NCBI GenBank assembly: GCA_010015805.1
Contig: ML978127.1
Span: forward strand, 1,736,001 to 1,800,000
DNA: 64,000 nucleotides
Reading direction: 5' to 3'
Origin: Rhizodiscina lignyota
Taxonomy: Eukaryota; Ascomycota; Dothideomycetes; Aulographales; Rhizodiscinaceae
Part shown: positions 45,828 to 57,291 of the stretch, piece after piece
Layout: each line of letters starts with the position of its first letter
Position numbering within the stretch: the stretch's first letter is position 1
The notes under the pieces: generated by a model
Told to the model about the DNA's origin: nothing
Databases searched by the model: none
The model's input: the letters and a program-made list of their open reading frames with translations, nothing else
Position numbers and translations under genes: made by a program

Positions 45828-46337
45828 GGAAGCGAGATCCCTCGGCCAAGAGATCAGTGCTTGGCGGATGAATAAGATGCGGCTAATGCGTGTGCAGATG
45901 CATAAAAATACTTGTGCTTGGCCTATTCCGAGCCGATTAAATGGCTTGGGAGCATCAAAACATTGCCAGGTAAATATTGACGCGTGTTTGGAGGATGAGG
46001 CTGGCGAGCGCTTGCGACAATGCTTACAGAGCTCAGCCCGAACGGCCGATATAAAAGCCACTCACGTGATAGTCAACAAACAACTGAGTTGGAGTTTATC
46101 CTCCGGCGAGGTAGAAGAGCAGCGCAGAATGTGTATGTTACAGCACCTGCTCAGGCGCTTTACGTGATCAGCTAAGGAAAGAGACTTATTGATCCCAGGT
46201 CGCCCAATGTTAGGACAGACCCGACGCAGCGCCCATATCTTACGCAATTTTCAACTTTTGCCCGCAATGCAATCAGTTTCTCGGTTCCAGCATGTGCAGA
46301 ATTGAACCGAGCATGACGATGCCCCATGGGGAGTGCT
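45828..46337. other. intergenic between NAC-beta 3' end and the CorA-like start
   Basis: Same-strand spacer of about 500 bases, the promoter of the CorA-like gene. A TATAAAA-like element (about 46049-46056) lies upstream on the opposite orientation. No gene is seen. Confidence 0.4.
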
Positions 46338-47133
46338 CTACTCCACGTCTGCTTCCTTGCCCTTGTCGAAGTTCTCGCCCTCCACAAGATCCGGAATATC
46401 GTCATCGTCATCATCGTCCTTCTTCTCTTCGCCGTTCTCGCCGCCCTTCTCCTTCTGCATGCTCTGGTAGCTTTCCGCAAGCTTGCGCAGCGAAGCCAGC
46501 GAGTCAGGACCGAGCTGGTTGAGGATACCCGGAACAAGCTCGGTGAGCTCCTTATCCTCGCCATTGCCGTAGATCGCGAAGGTGTTGGCAGGAACAGATG
46601 CATGGACTGCTCGATACGACTATATTAGCAAGACAGAATTCTCTTACGAACATTGCGCAGCCTGAGAAATTCTCATGACTGTTCACCTTAGCAAATGAAG
46701 GCTTCCGAAGACGTACCCTTTGGTGCCGAGAAGTGTATGACATTTCCGTCAGACTTGAACATGTTGACCTCCTCAATTGCCTGGATAGGCTGCACGTTGA
46801 GCTTCTTCAACGACGTCTGAAGCTTTTTGTCGTCGGTGCCGCTGCTCTTGTGGACCTTCTTGACTTTTCGCCTAGGAGTGCCCTTGCCGCTGTCGGGAGT
46901 AGTGAACGCGTCAATAAGTGCTTGCAACATTTTGACTGTAGAGCAAAGGCGAGGAATGAGGCGTAGAAGAGAGGTATGGTCATTTGTGGAGGAAGCCGTG
47001 GAGGTAGAGTGAAGAAATAGTTTGCTTACCCTGCAACACATTAGCAAAACATTACACTGGAGACTGTGAGGTACCAATTCTACTTACCAATGCGCACTTG
47101 CGCTTGCATCCGCGCGAGCTTTGCCTGATCCAT
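46338..47133 (-). CDS. EGD1: nascent polypeptide-associated complex subunit beta (NAC-beta)
   Basis: Ribosome-associated chaperone subunit. Conserved sequence is restored by exons 47088-47133, a single base at 47030, 46717-46889, and 46338-46606. Introns are 47031-47087, 46890-47029 and 46607-46716, all GT-AG. Lengths 46, 1, 173 and 269 give 163 codons, i.e. 162 residues. The product begins [17 protein letters not shown], continues [15 protein letters not shown] (ribosome-binding RRK motif), then the NAC domain ([59 protein letters not shown]), and has an acidic tail ([10 protein letters not shown]). Without the one-base exon the conserved frame is not met. A longer in-frame variant using the acceptor at 46936 is described in the findings. 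Confidence 0.93.
47030..47030 (-). other. EGD1: predicted one-base microexon of NAC-beta
   Basis: On the minus strand TGTTGCAG is followed by G and then GTAAGC. Only this single G, placed between two introns, makes ATT-GGC-GGC-AAG (Ile-Gly-Gly-Lys) from exon ends ATTG and CGGCAAGG. Confidence 0.7.
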
Positions 47134-48994
47134 GATGGCAGAGAAAGAGTGGAAGGTGGAGGTGAAGAGGAAATCTCGGTGTGGGTCTAAAGAAGCTAAA
47201 TCGCACTGACATATTAGCATTGACGAAAGGCAGAAGGGCCCAGGAAAATTACATACGGTTAATGGAAGATGCTTAGCAAGACATCACTGCCCGGAGTTGG
47301 ATTTGGGAGAGCTGGACGTTGCTTGTGCGTCGAGGCGTGTGATGCCCAGAAGATTGCAGCCACTGGAGGTGGTTTTACTCCGGCGCTGTCGTCTAAACTT
47401 CGGCTGTGGGGCAGGTACTCGCTTAGAGTAAATAATACTCGAGTGAAGATCCCTTCATGTCTCAACATGCAGACTGCTTCAACGTCTAGCTATTGCTTCT
47501 ATGTATCCGTCGGACACATCTAATGTCATTGGAACCCGACATATTCCAGCTCCGCAGTGTATCACACAGACACCTTCAAGTCAAAACTGAATCCCTACGC
47601 GCAAAGTACCTTCGGAGATCCGAACGCCGACCACGAACCCGTACAAAGGCAAAGACTCGAACGCTCGAGTGGACTCAGTTGAAAGTTGAACGTGCTGATA
47701 TCTATCAGCATACTTGTGGCGGAATTGAGCTCACCTGCAAAGCGAGCTAGACTTTGCATTAACATATATCTGTCATGGGCTTTGCTCATCTTGCCAGCGC
47801 CCATGTGGTGATAGACGTAATCGAAATAGCATTATTTTACGCCTCCATCGTGGATAAGTAGAGCAGTGCCTCTATAACTCCGATTCAGCTTGGACTTGGC
47901 GGAGCATGTAACAAGCACCCCTCTGCTAGGGAGAATTTGCTTGTGGTCCATTTTCAACACAGCATCCCATAGCCAATCCTCACCACTCAGCCGCCGTTCC
48001 AAATTGTCGTCCTGATGCATGTGCCCCGTTGAAGGATCATTCAAGCCCGCAAGTCATCTCGGCCGCCCGTTTCTACCGTGCTTGCTCTTTTTTCAGTCCT
48101 TTCGATTTCGATATGTATGTTCCCTCGTCCGTTCGTCTCTCCTATCAGCGATGAATTGCCCGCTGAGCTTTGAGTTGGTTGCTTCGAAGCTCATTTCCGT
48201 ACGGCCATGAATACTCCCCCCAGCCGCAGCTGTGAGGGGAGAGCCACAAAGAACCTACGACAAGACACTGGGAGTCAATTGGCCCCGGACGGTGATATGT
48301 AACTGTTGTTGATGGATGAATCATGATCGGTTGTTGAATGTTGTCGTAAACCCTAACCCTAACCCATGTTACTCCGCAGTGACTTTTAACCCCCATGTTT
48401 CGAACATCGGCCCAGTCCCAGCGACCTCCTCTCTTCAACTATGCCACCACTCGCAAACCTTCCTCAAGAAGAAAAGCCACTACACCTCTCTACACCTGCA
48501 GATCCTTTATCGATGTAACCTGAAAAGCTTCCACGGTACGGAATCGAAGTATCCCGAGTACGAGGCCCCGCGTTGTCGGAAAAGTAGCACTTTTCTCCAT
48601 CCCCTCATTGATGCCGATCAGTTTGTTCGCAAACGGAGATTGTTAATCATCTTGAGAGGAGAGGAGCGGAGTTTTTCGCACTTTTCTTGCTAGTTTCATT
48701 TCGATTTTGGCAATTCTACTCCTTCGACCTTCGCCAATTCAACCGCATGAGGCAGTTCACAATGTCCTTTCCCAGAAGCGTGGATTCCGCCAGGAATATA
48801 CGGGGCGGAGGAAGTCCTTAAATGGACTTTTCTATATTTCGATAGGCTATTGATTCAGTAATCATAATTTCTTGCAAGCCCACTTTGTATATTCTCTGCT
48901 ATGGCGCCGTATATGTACTTGGCAGCATCCTCTTGCTCGGCCTCAACCGAAGCCCTGATATCCACGGCACTCCAGCGGTATCACTGTAATTACC
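47134..48994. other. 1.9 kb region with no supported gene
   Basis: Divergent promoters of NAC-beta and beta-mannosidase. Short frames only. It contains the telomere-like motif listed separately. Confidence 0.45.
48351..48365 (-). repeat. interstitial telomere-like repeat (CCCTAA)2CCC
   Basis: CCCTAACCCTAACCC is preceded by AAA, so it also contains the AAACCCTAA telobox form. It lies about 630 bases upstream of the beta-mannosidase ATG. Confidence 0.7.
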
Positions 48995-51900
48995 ATGTGG
49001 GTTGCTACTATTCTGCTGTCTTTCTTGACTGCCCGCGCTGCGGCGCTGAGCATCGTGGAGTTGGGAAATTTTGATTGGACGATCACAAGTCAAAATAAGA
49101 GTGTTTCTGTTCCTGCCAAATTTCCTTCCCTCGTAGGTACCATTATTCCGAATTTACGTTACACCTCCATAAAACTAATAGTAAACAGAGCCATTTAGAC
49201 CTCTATGCTGCTGGCGTGATAGACAATCCACTCCATAATCTCAATGAATTCATTCAGCGATGGGTAGCATATCAGAACTGGACGTATAGTGCGCCAGTTA
49301 TCGGGTTGTGAGTGTATTCAAATATCTTGTCTAGAATTTCATGCTTAATCATTGACAGGAAGTCTGATGCCGCGTCGACCTGGCTTGTATTCGACGGGCT
49401 AGACACGTTCACTGATATCACCTTATGTGGGAAGCACGTGGGCAATACAGACAACATGTTCCGCCAATGGTACTTTGACGTCACCGACATTGTATCGGCT
49501 TGCAAAGCAAAATCTAAGCTTAGCATCAACTTTGGAAGTGCACCTCTGGTCGCGCAGGCCATCGCAAATACACCTGGAGTTGAGAAGTGGCCTGTAGTGC
49601 CAAATAACATCCAGTATCCGTTCGAAATTCCAAACCGAGAGTACATCAGGAAAGAGCAGAGTGACTTTGGGTGGGACTGGGGCCCAGCATTTGCCTCACA
49701 GGGGCCCTGGAAGCCCGGCTATCTGGTTCAATTCAAATCCAAGGATGTCTACGTTCGCAACACTGCGGTCGATGTCCGCAAGCAGGACCAGCTTCCCCTA
49801 GTGATACCTGATCAATCCAAGCCGTGGGTCATAAATGCTAGCATTGATCTTATCGGCAACGTCCCCAGCGGCGCGAAGATGAACTACCGACTTCTGGATT
49901 TGACTAACAAAACTGTGTGTTCTGGTGCACTGTCTGATGTAAACGTCACTTCAGTTAGTGTCGCGGGTCTAGCAACCATTGAAGAGGGAACAGTCGATCG
50001 CTGGTGGCCGAACGGATATGGCTCTCAAACGTTATACTACCTTGACTACGATCTAGTTGACAGCAGTGGATCAACACTTGCGAGCGTTAGCAAGAGAATC
50101 GGCTTTCGAACGATCGTGCTCAATTCGTATCCCGTATCTGATGCGGATATAGCTAAGGGAATTGCTCCCGGAAACAATTGGCATTTTGAAGTCAATGGTC
50201 ACGAGATGTATATGAAAGGATCGAACTTCATCCCAGCAGACTGCTTCTGGCCGCGAGTAACGCCTGACTTCATTCGAATGATCCTGGAATCCGTAAAGGC
50301 CGGACATCAAACCATGGTTCGCGTTTGGGCATCCGGCGCATACTCTCCCGACTTTATGCACGATATAGCAGACGAGCTAGGCATTTTCCTGTGGTCTGAA
50401 TTCGAATTCGGCGATGCACTGTATCCCGTTGCGAAAAGCTTCCTAGACAATGTCAGAGAAGAAGTCATCTATAACAGCCGGAGACTGAGCCACCATCCAT
50501 CGCTCGCGTTTTGGGCCGGAGGCAATGAATTGGAAAACCTCATGCTTCCTCAGATTCAACAAGACGACCCAGACCATTTCGATCGCTGGATCGGCGAGTA
50601 TGAAACGTTGTTCTTCGATACAATCTTCCCAGCACTCTTTGAAAACCAGCGGAGTATATCGTACATGCCAAGCAGTACGAGCAATGGTTGGGAGATGCTC
50701 GACTATTCAAAGCCCATCCCAATAGTTCCTCGGCTTTACAACACGACAGCGGGATCCATATATGGCGAAACTGGTATGTCGGCTACTCTTTCAAAATATC
50801 ATGTGACTGACGCGGCAATAGACTTTTACAACTATGACTCTACTCAGTCGTTCAACCTTTCCGCGTATCCAGTCGGTCGCTTCTCGAACGAATTCGGCTT
50901 CCATTCGATGCCGTCAAGGCAGTCATGGCAGCAGCAGGTCGATCCGGAATATCTGAACTTCAACTCATCTGTCGTTGTGCTTCGAAACCACCATTATCCG
51001 TCAGGAAGTTTGAATACGTCAAACTTCCACAATTCATCTCTTGGTTAGTGATACCTCTTAGAATACCTACTTTGCAAACCAATAATTATATTCCAGGCAT
51101 GGTTGAGATGACACTCGGTATTGAGCGCTGGCTTCCCACCCCCATGAAGGAGGATTCCCTGAAGAATTTCACTGCTTGGTGTCACGCCACACAGGTATTC
51201 CAAGGAGCATTCATCAAGTCCCAAATTGAATTCTATCGGCGCGGCAGTGGCATGCCAGAACGACAGCTTGGATGCTTGTACTGGCAATTGAATGACCAAT
51301 GGGTCGCTTCGACATGGGCATCGATGGAGTATGACGGACGATGGAAAGTCCTTCACGTAAGACTCTGACGTTGTTTCTCTGGTCTTCCACTAACATGTAT
51401 AAGTATCTCGGTATAGACATCTACTCACCCGTCATCATCGCACCGTACTTCGACTTCACGAATTCGAGCCTAGAAGTCTACGTAACGTCCGACCTCTGGT
51501 CCGAAGCAAAGGGTAACGCTAAGTTCACGTGGTACGATTGGTCTGGCAATCCTCTGAAGGTGTCTTCCAAGTCTTTGTCTTCTTTCAGTGTTGGAGCCAT
51601 CAATACCACCAAAGTGCTCGAGCTGAATGCAAAGGATACATTACCTGATTTAGCGGATGCGGTCCTCTTCATGGAGCATTCAACTCAAGGTCAAGCACCG
51701 AACACAGATACGACAACCACTTTCACGCACGAGAACTATTTCGCGCCTATTTCGCTTGCGGATGCCAAGTTGGTCGACCCGGGGCTTAAGATATCGTATT
51801 CGGCTGAGAAGGGGTGTTTCTCAGTGACAGCGACAAAGGGTGTTGCAGCGTACGTGTGGCTCGATTATCCTAATGGTGCCGTTGTACATTTCGATGCGAA

Positions 51901-52027
51901 TGCCTTCTGGCTGCGAAAGGGACAGACGAGAGAAGTAGGATATACCGTCGTGTCTGATACAACTGGCGGCAAATGGACCGACGAAGTGACTGTCGAGAGT
52001 GTGTGGGACCTGACGACTCGTGATTAA
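48995..52027 (+). CDS. secreted beta-mannosidase, glycoside hydrolase family 2
   Basis: Five exons give 941 residues; introns are 49133-49188, 49308-49358, 51044-51096 and 51357-51403. A signal peptide (MWVATILLSFLTARAAALS) starts the protein. The sugar-binding domain has DLYAAGVIDNPLHNLN and STWLVFDGLDTF. The TIM-barrel part has KGSNFIPADCFWPRV. The acid/base is Glu in WAGGNELENL (about residue 476) and the nucleophile Glu is in SNEFGFHSMPS (about residue 597), both as in GH2 beta-mannosidases. Many NxS/T sequons support secretion. It releases terminal beta-mannose from manno-oligosaccharides and N-glycan cores. The length matches fungal subgroup A enzymes. Confidence 0.95.
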
Positions 52028-52258
52028 TTGTCAATGGACATCAAAGGCCCGTGGATCTTCTATATTACAGCGCAACAGGTGCTGCTCTCTATGAATATAC
52101 AAACAGTTAGCGTGCCAGCCTCGTAGTGTCACAATAACACAAATCGAAAGAGTAGAGAAGCTTCTGCTCAAATGCCCAATCTCCACAAACGCCATGCAAA
52201 TGCCGCAGAAACGCACTCCGCTTCCCATCCTTATCCGCACATCGTCCGGCTCCCTGTC

Positions 52259-53053
52259 TTACGCCAAAGCCTTTGCCCCTGCAGCATCTGGTGGCGGAGG
52301 CGGCAGTTCCAACTTTGTGCTTGTTTCTGCCATCATCCTCTGGAATCCGATGCCCACACCCTCTATGACGGCCAGTAGTATGGCGCATCCAATCGCACCG
52401 TTTCGCATCGCTCGAGCACCACCACGGACCGCGAGAGAGCCACCAGTGAAGAATCCGGCGATAATGGCGTTCCAGGGGTCTTCTTTCCGACGGATACCTT
52501 TTACGGCACAGTCTGCATTGGATCGCATCAGTATATGGTTCGGTTGAAAACTTAAAAGCATTTTGAGTAGTGGACATACCGAATGTTGAAAAGAGGCCGC
52601 CCCAGACACCGAAGTTACCACCGAGTACAGGCGCGCGAGCTTTTATTGCGGTAATAGCTAGAGTTCCTTCATCAGCATCTAGGCTCCTCAAAATGTTGTT
52701 TGCGTGTGGATATCCGTACCACCTATTCTTCGCTCGCCATACGGACTGTTCCTGAAGCCTTTCACGCCATGCCATACTGTATACTCGTCAGGATCCTGTT
52801 GAACTAGCGATGACATTTCGAGTGCCAGTGATCGTACCTGCTCCACCTATTGCCTATAACAAACGTAAGCGCTGCCCCCCAGCGTATATCTCCGTTTTCC
52901 AGAGATTGATAGGTATCGACTTACCCCCATACAGAATGCGCCGCCAAAGTCATTGAGTGCTACCCATGCTATTACACCTCGTCAGCCTACATTCTAACTT
53001 ATTCATCCAAACCGAAATAGCGACATACGGCAAGGGTCGCGTGTGTGATCCAT
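52259..53053 (-). CDS. TIM17: mitochondrial import translocase subunit Tim17
   Basis: Core subunit of the TIM23 presequence translocase in the inner membrane. Six exons: 53029-53053 (25 bases), 52925-52968, 52838-52853 (16 bases), 52720-52776, 52580-52657 and 52259-52512. Introns are 52969-53028, 52854-52924, 52777-52837, 52658-52719 and 52513-52579, all GT-AG. Total 158 codons, 157 residues. The product starts [20 protein letters not shown], then [72 protein letters not shown]. It carries four small-residue membrane spans and ends in a Pro/Ala tail. The paired cysteines near residues 8 and about 75 (DCAVKG) match Tim17. The gene is convergent with beta-mannosidase. Confidence 0.95.
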
Positions 53054-53847
53054 AGTGATCGAGGGTTCGGGGGAGAGGAGGCGACAGGTCGAGGCGGTGG
53101 TGCGGTCAGAGACGAGGTCAGGGCGAACTGTCTGTCCAGATTATACAAGGATAGAAGAAGGCACCGTCGTAGAATATGAGGATATGGAAAGAGCGGAGCG
53201 GTGGTCAATAGACTTCGTGATATGATGCGCTTTTCGTGAAGACATCCGATCCATCTTTTTCTTCAAGAGCCGAAGAATTCCCGAAGACATCAAGATCACG
53301 TGCGAGACTCTGAAACCTGAAGACCGACGACAACTATCGCCTTAAGATGCCTACCTTCAATAATCTACATCGGTCATTGCGGTTTATCGCCCTGTTTCTT
53401 TCAAGTGTCTAAAAGTCTGCTCATCAATAGTCTTGTGCCGTCTCCATTCCGAGCTCGTGAATCAATGCTGTCCCTCCTCATGTGTCATCCTGAACCTGCG
53501 CCACGTTTCTCCAGGCTGAGTCCAATCAAGCACAGCCATGAAGGCAGCAGAGACGGGCAATGGCCACAAGGTTGCTGCTTGACGCACTGATAGCTTTGAT
53601 AGCTTTGCTTGTTTTGCTCATACCATTTGCTAGCAATCATTGGGCAATGGCAGTGGAGAGTCCGGATTGGGATACCGCCCCTGGTGCGGTCGCTCCAATC
53701 GCCCTGATGGTCTCAGAGTGAGTCACGGGTCAGACATGGCATAAGTATTTCAGGCGTCCCCAATTCCCCAGCATTTATCTTCCTCTGTACTACTTCTTTT
53801 CATCTCCACCACTCTCCTAATATCAATCAATCCTGTCAAACCAATCC
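53054..53847. other. divergent promoter region
   Basis: Between TIM17 and the next unknown gene. A 24-codon frame from 53647 is too short to support. Nothing else is seen. Confidence 0.45.
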
Positions 53848-54825
53848 ATGCCCAAAGCAGACATCAACTATAAGCCATTTCCAAATACTCTCAAGCCAGC
53901 CTCACGTCACAATCATCACGTCCAACTCTCTGATCTCGTAGGAGACCACCCGTCCACCATGGATGCTTCTACCGCCTCCCTCCCAACCAACATCGGTGAA
54001 TACGCCGACTCACGCGCTCGGGCCCGCTCGCCCGATCGAGCTCGTACCGCACGAAAGAAGTACGCCTCTGCACACTACTTCGAGCCAATCCGACCATGGT
54101 CGCATCGTTCAGGGGAGTCTCTGGATCTGTTTCCCCGCTTTGACCCCACCACGGGTAATCGAAGACAAGTATCATCGGCTATGTTCCCTGACGAGGCGCC
54201 GGTGGTCAAGCCCACGAAACGGGACCTGTTCGAGGAGGCGAAATGGCAGAAGGTTCCACAGCGATGTGGATATGACAAGCGAGCCTTTGCAAGGGAAGCG
54301 ACGCGAGACAGGAACGCGAATATTCGCCTGGGGATGTCTGGGGACTTTGAGTTCAAAGGCCAAGGTATCGGCAAGAAGGGCAAGAGAAAGGGAAATCGAC
54401 GAGTTGGATGGACAGAAGGGGAGATGACTGCCGCGGGTGCAGTGCAGGCCGCAGTCTGGAACGAGGATTATGTATGCCGGGAAGATGGTTGTTATGGGTG
54501 CATGGTTAGTGACAGGGTGGATATGGGGTTGAATGGTATTGACGATGAGGGACGAGTGGATCTGCTTGACGTGGTCTTGAGAGAGGAGGACACCAGAGCT
54601 TGGAAGGAGATGGAGGAGCACACGACGGCCAACAAGGACGATGCTGATGCTTTGATGGATCGCGCGACGATGAAGTACGAGACACTAAATCGTGCAAGGA
54701 CAAAGAAATTGGAAAAGGAAGGCTGGGATTACGTGGAGAAGGATATGGTGTTGAGCCCTGAGCCAGCATGGGTAGACATGGTGGAGGGAGATGAGTGGGA
54801 GAAAGATGGATTTGAACTTTTGTGA
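53848..54825 (+). CDS. uncharacterised 325-residue protein
   Basis: A single-exon gene whose family I do not recognise. The N-terminal 70 residues are polar (an alternative start is ATG at 53959). A basic patch (RARARSPDRARTARKKY) follows. The middle has FEFKGQGIGKKGKRKGNRRVG, then a small Cys cluster in YVCREDGCYGCMV. The C-terminal third is acidic and helical (DLLDVVLREEDTRAWKEME). There is no signal peptide or membrane span. The GxGKKGKRKG segment is strongly basic and could bind nucleic acid or be a nuclear localisation signal (inference). It is convergent with the Zn2Cys6 gene. Confidence 0.68.
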   Translation: MPKADINYKPFPNTLKPASRHNHHVQLSDLVGDHPSTMDASTASLPTNIGEYADSRARARSPDRARTARKKYASAHYFEPIRPWSHRSGESLDLFPRFDPTTGNRRQVSSAMFPDEAPVVKPTKRDLFEEAKWQKVPQRCGYDKRAFAREATRDRNANIRLGMSGDFEFKGQGIGKKGKRKGNRRVGWTEGEMTAAGAVQAAVWNEDYVCREDGCYGCMVSDRVDMGLNGIDDEGRVDLLDVVLREEDTRAWKEMEEHTTANKDDADALMDRATMKYETLNRARTKKLEKEGWDYVEKDMVLSPEPAWVDMVEGDEWEKDGFELL

Positions 54826-55179
54826 TTATTAGATGCTTGACTCCGAAAGATCAGGCAACGTCAATGGAAGCCTTCAGTTCCAAACTTGGCCTTAACTGGC
54901 AAGCCCGACGTTGCCTGGTAGTCAAAAGCTACCATGCGATCCCAAAAGGTATCGCCAGAGCCGGTTTCCCTTGTAGGATTCGCTGTACATTACTTCGTCA
55001 GTTCCCAGTAGAGGGCGGTAAACCGCAGTAGGCTCCCGCAGCATTCCAGATTGCAGGAGCCCGAATACCAATTTGTGGTCGTAGATCGTGAGATCCATGC
55101 CAACTTTTTTAACCAAAACTTACATTGCCGAAACTCCTCAACGCTTAGCTTGCTTCAGTCTCCAAGATTATGAATCATC
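54826..55179. other. convergent spacer
   Basis: 3' regions of two genes. No gene is supported. Confidence 0.45.
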
Positions 55180-57291
55180 TCAATTCGGTCCCGGAGGAAC
55201 GTCAAAAGTCACGGTCTCCCAATCGGGCCACCCTGGTTCCAGAGAATTCAGGTCCACACTCTCAAGGAAGGTGTCAAAGTTTGTAGCAGTCAGCTGCTGC
55301 TCAAGTGCAAATTGCCATTCGTTCGGCGAAAGTGGAGTTGAAAGAGGCTGTTGCTCTTCCGTTGAAGTATTATTAACGACGGTTGTGCCAAACCCAGTGA
55401 CGCTCGAATTTGCCTCTTCACTTATATTAACACGGTCCTGTTCAGCGTTCGCAGGCAGAGCTTCAGTCTTTGATCGTTTAGTGGACGAAGGGTCTGAGAG
55501 AGGAACCTCCTCATCCAGCACGTTAAGGGCGTTCACAAGCTTGGCAAGAAAGCCGTATGATATTGCACCAATCTTGGTGATCTTTCCGAGCTCACTGAGT
55601 GTATCAAGCGCAACTTTGATGGTATCAAGAATCTCTTCGCGTCGAGGCAAGGTTTTGTCTTTGTCGTGTGCCAGAGCCGAGCAGAGAATGGTTGCGACGT
55701 CGAAATGAGAGAATGCAAACAGATGTGCCTTTGCATTCGTTGCACGCTCCAACTCGAAGCTCTTCCGTGCCGCCACATTAATCTTGAAGCAGCAATCGAG
55801 TGCGAGCTCGCGGAAATCAACTGCAGTCTTGTCCTTGCTGACATCGATATACTTTGTAAGATACGACCTCACTGGATCGAGTTTGAGCATGTAGCCGATG
55901 GAGTGAAGCTGGTATCGCTGGGAAGCAACATAAGGAAAGTCGTTGTCCCACTTTGTGTCGGGCTCCACAAAGGCATGAGGTGGAAGAAATTCAATAATCC
56001 ACCGGTCAATCTTATTTTGGATGTTGTAGATCTCCTCCTCAGCGTAAACTGCACCGATTCTCTTGACCTCAGAATCAAGGATACGGACGAGCTGACCCTG
56101 CCGACGAACGTGCTCGAATGGAGATGGTAGGCCTGGAGTCGCGTCGGACTGGTCTATGCGGAGATTAGGTAGATGAAACGCGCATCCATTGTAGTCGACA
56201 ATGCGGGGCCGAGAGAGCCATTTCGACATTTGCCTGAAACATGTCATCAGCCAACATCTTCTTCTCAAGCTTGTTAACACTAACCAGTCCCACACGTAAA
56301 GGAGGCACCAGATGCGCTCCCGCATCTCCAGGTCGAATTCGGTGGCAGCTCCTGGCGGGAGCTCCTTGTGCAAACCTACAATGACATTTGTTAGTCTGAT
56401 AAAGTGTCCAGGATGAGGAAACCAAGCAAATCTGGTACCTATTTCTTGTGCCTCGCGGATTGCATTGCACAGTGCATGCCAGCTCTCAACCAAGAGACCC
56501 TCAGATTTCATCCATGATGCCACCAGGAATAATTGCTGGACCTGAACCAGCCCTCCGGTCCCCGGTATGATCGTCCCGCTCAATTTCACTGCAGCCTTGT
56601 CATATTTCTCAGTGAGATCCTGAGGACTCGCCACGAGCTCATACACGAGCTTTTCTTTGATGCTGGGATTAAGGTACTGTGCAGAGCACGCGCAGACTCG
56701 GAGCAATAGACAGGTGAATGCCGGAGAGAGTTCCTCGCCACTGGCCCGATCTTTCCACCATTGCGAGTAATCTTCGAGAAATGTCGGGGCGTATATGGGA
56801 TTATAGTGGTAGATTTGGATTCGAACATAGTTCTGGACCAGAGCGTCTGTCAGGAATCTTGGAGGGAAAGCCTTCAAAGCCTCCGTGATTGCAGCTGTAT
56901 AGTGACCCGGAGCGGTCGTAGCACCCTGGAGCGTCATTTCGCTGACAAGAGTCCCAAGATTGTAATTATAATGGCTAGGGTCGTATCCCCAGGCCTTGAG
57001 CCCATCACCTTGATCGCCGATGCCACCTAGAGGCGCAATTCCCGCCTTTTGCTCTTCCTCTGTTTCATCCGCATCCCGCTTTCGAGTTTTAGCATCCAGA
57101 GTAATATCAGCGGGAGCTTTTTCAGATCCACCAGCTTTCTTCGGTCCGAAATGACAGAGATGGGCGACCTTCCTAGCCTGACAATGGTTGCAAGGCCACT
57201 CGCGGCTGCACTTCTGTTTTCGTCGTTGACACTCGGTGCAGGACACGGTGGGCCGTCCAGAGTCCCCGTTGGCCTTGCTTTCCGTGGCCAT
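55180..57291 (-). CDS. Zn2Cys6 fungal transcription factor
   Basis: The spliced product is 665 residues. Introns at 56376-56438 (63 bases) and 56234-56284 (51 bases) are both stop-free and in frame; removing them gives EIGLHKELPPG and YVWDWQMSKWLSRPR, the fungal-specific middle homology pattern. The binuclear zinc cluster is at residues 18-46 (CTECQRRKQKCSREWPCNHC, then a final Cys in HLCHF), with a basic start. A linker of about 60 residues precedes the regulatory domain (FPPRFLTDALVQNYVRIQIY, then a helix rich in small residues). The tail is acidic and disordered. Target genes are unknown. Its neighbours include two secreted galactomannan-acting enzymes within about 4 kb of each end, which is suggestive only. 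Confidence 0.92.
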   Translation of the reverse strand: MATESKANGDSGRPTVSCTECQRRKQKCSREWPCNHCQARKVAHLCHFGPKKAGGSEKAPADITLDAKTRKRDADETEEEQKAGIAPLGGIGDQGDGLKAWGYDPSHYNYNLGTLVSEMTLQGATTAPGHYTAAITEALKAFPPRFLTDALVQNYVRIQIYHYNPIYAPTFLEDYSQWWKDRASGEELSPAFTCLLLRVCACSAQYLNPSIKEKLVYELVASPQDLTEKYDKAAVKLSGTIIPGTGGLVQVQQLFLVASWMKSEGLLVESWHALCNAIREAQEIGTRFAWFPHPGHFIRLTNVIVGLHKELPPGAATEFDLEMRERIWCLLYVWDWLVLTSLRRRCWLMTCFRQMSKWLSRPRIVDYNGCAFHLPNLRIDQSDATPGLPSPFEHVRRQGQLVRILDSEVKRIGAVYAEEEIYNIQNKIDRWIIEFLPPHAFVEPDTKWDNDFPYVASQRYQLHSIGYMLKLDPVRSYLTKYIDVSKDKTAVDFRELALDCCFKINVAARKSFELERATNAKAHLFAFSHFDVATILCSALAHDKDKTLPRREEILDTIKVALDTLSELGKITKIGAISYGFLAKLVNALNVLDEEVPLSDPSSTKRSKTEALPANAEQDRVNISEEANSSVTGFGTTVVNNTSTEEQQPLSTPLSPNEWQFALEQQLTATNFDTFLESVDLNSLEPGWPDWETVTFDVPPGPN

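Noticed and set aside
46890-47087. A nested twin-intron (stwintron) reading of the NAC-beta gap
   Set aside because: The downstream donor GTAAGC is whole and preceded by an extra G, so two ordinary introns around a one-base exon fit better; stepwise splicing is still possible.
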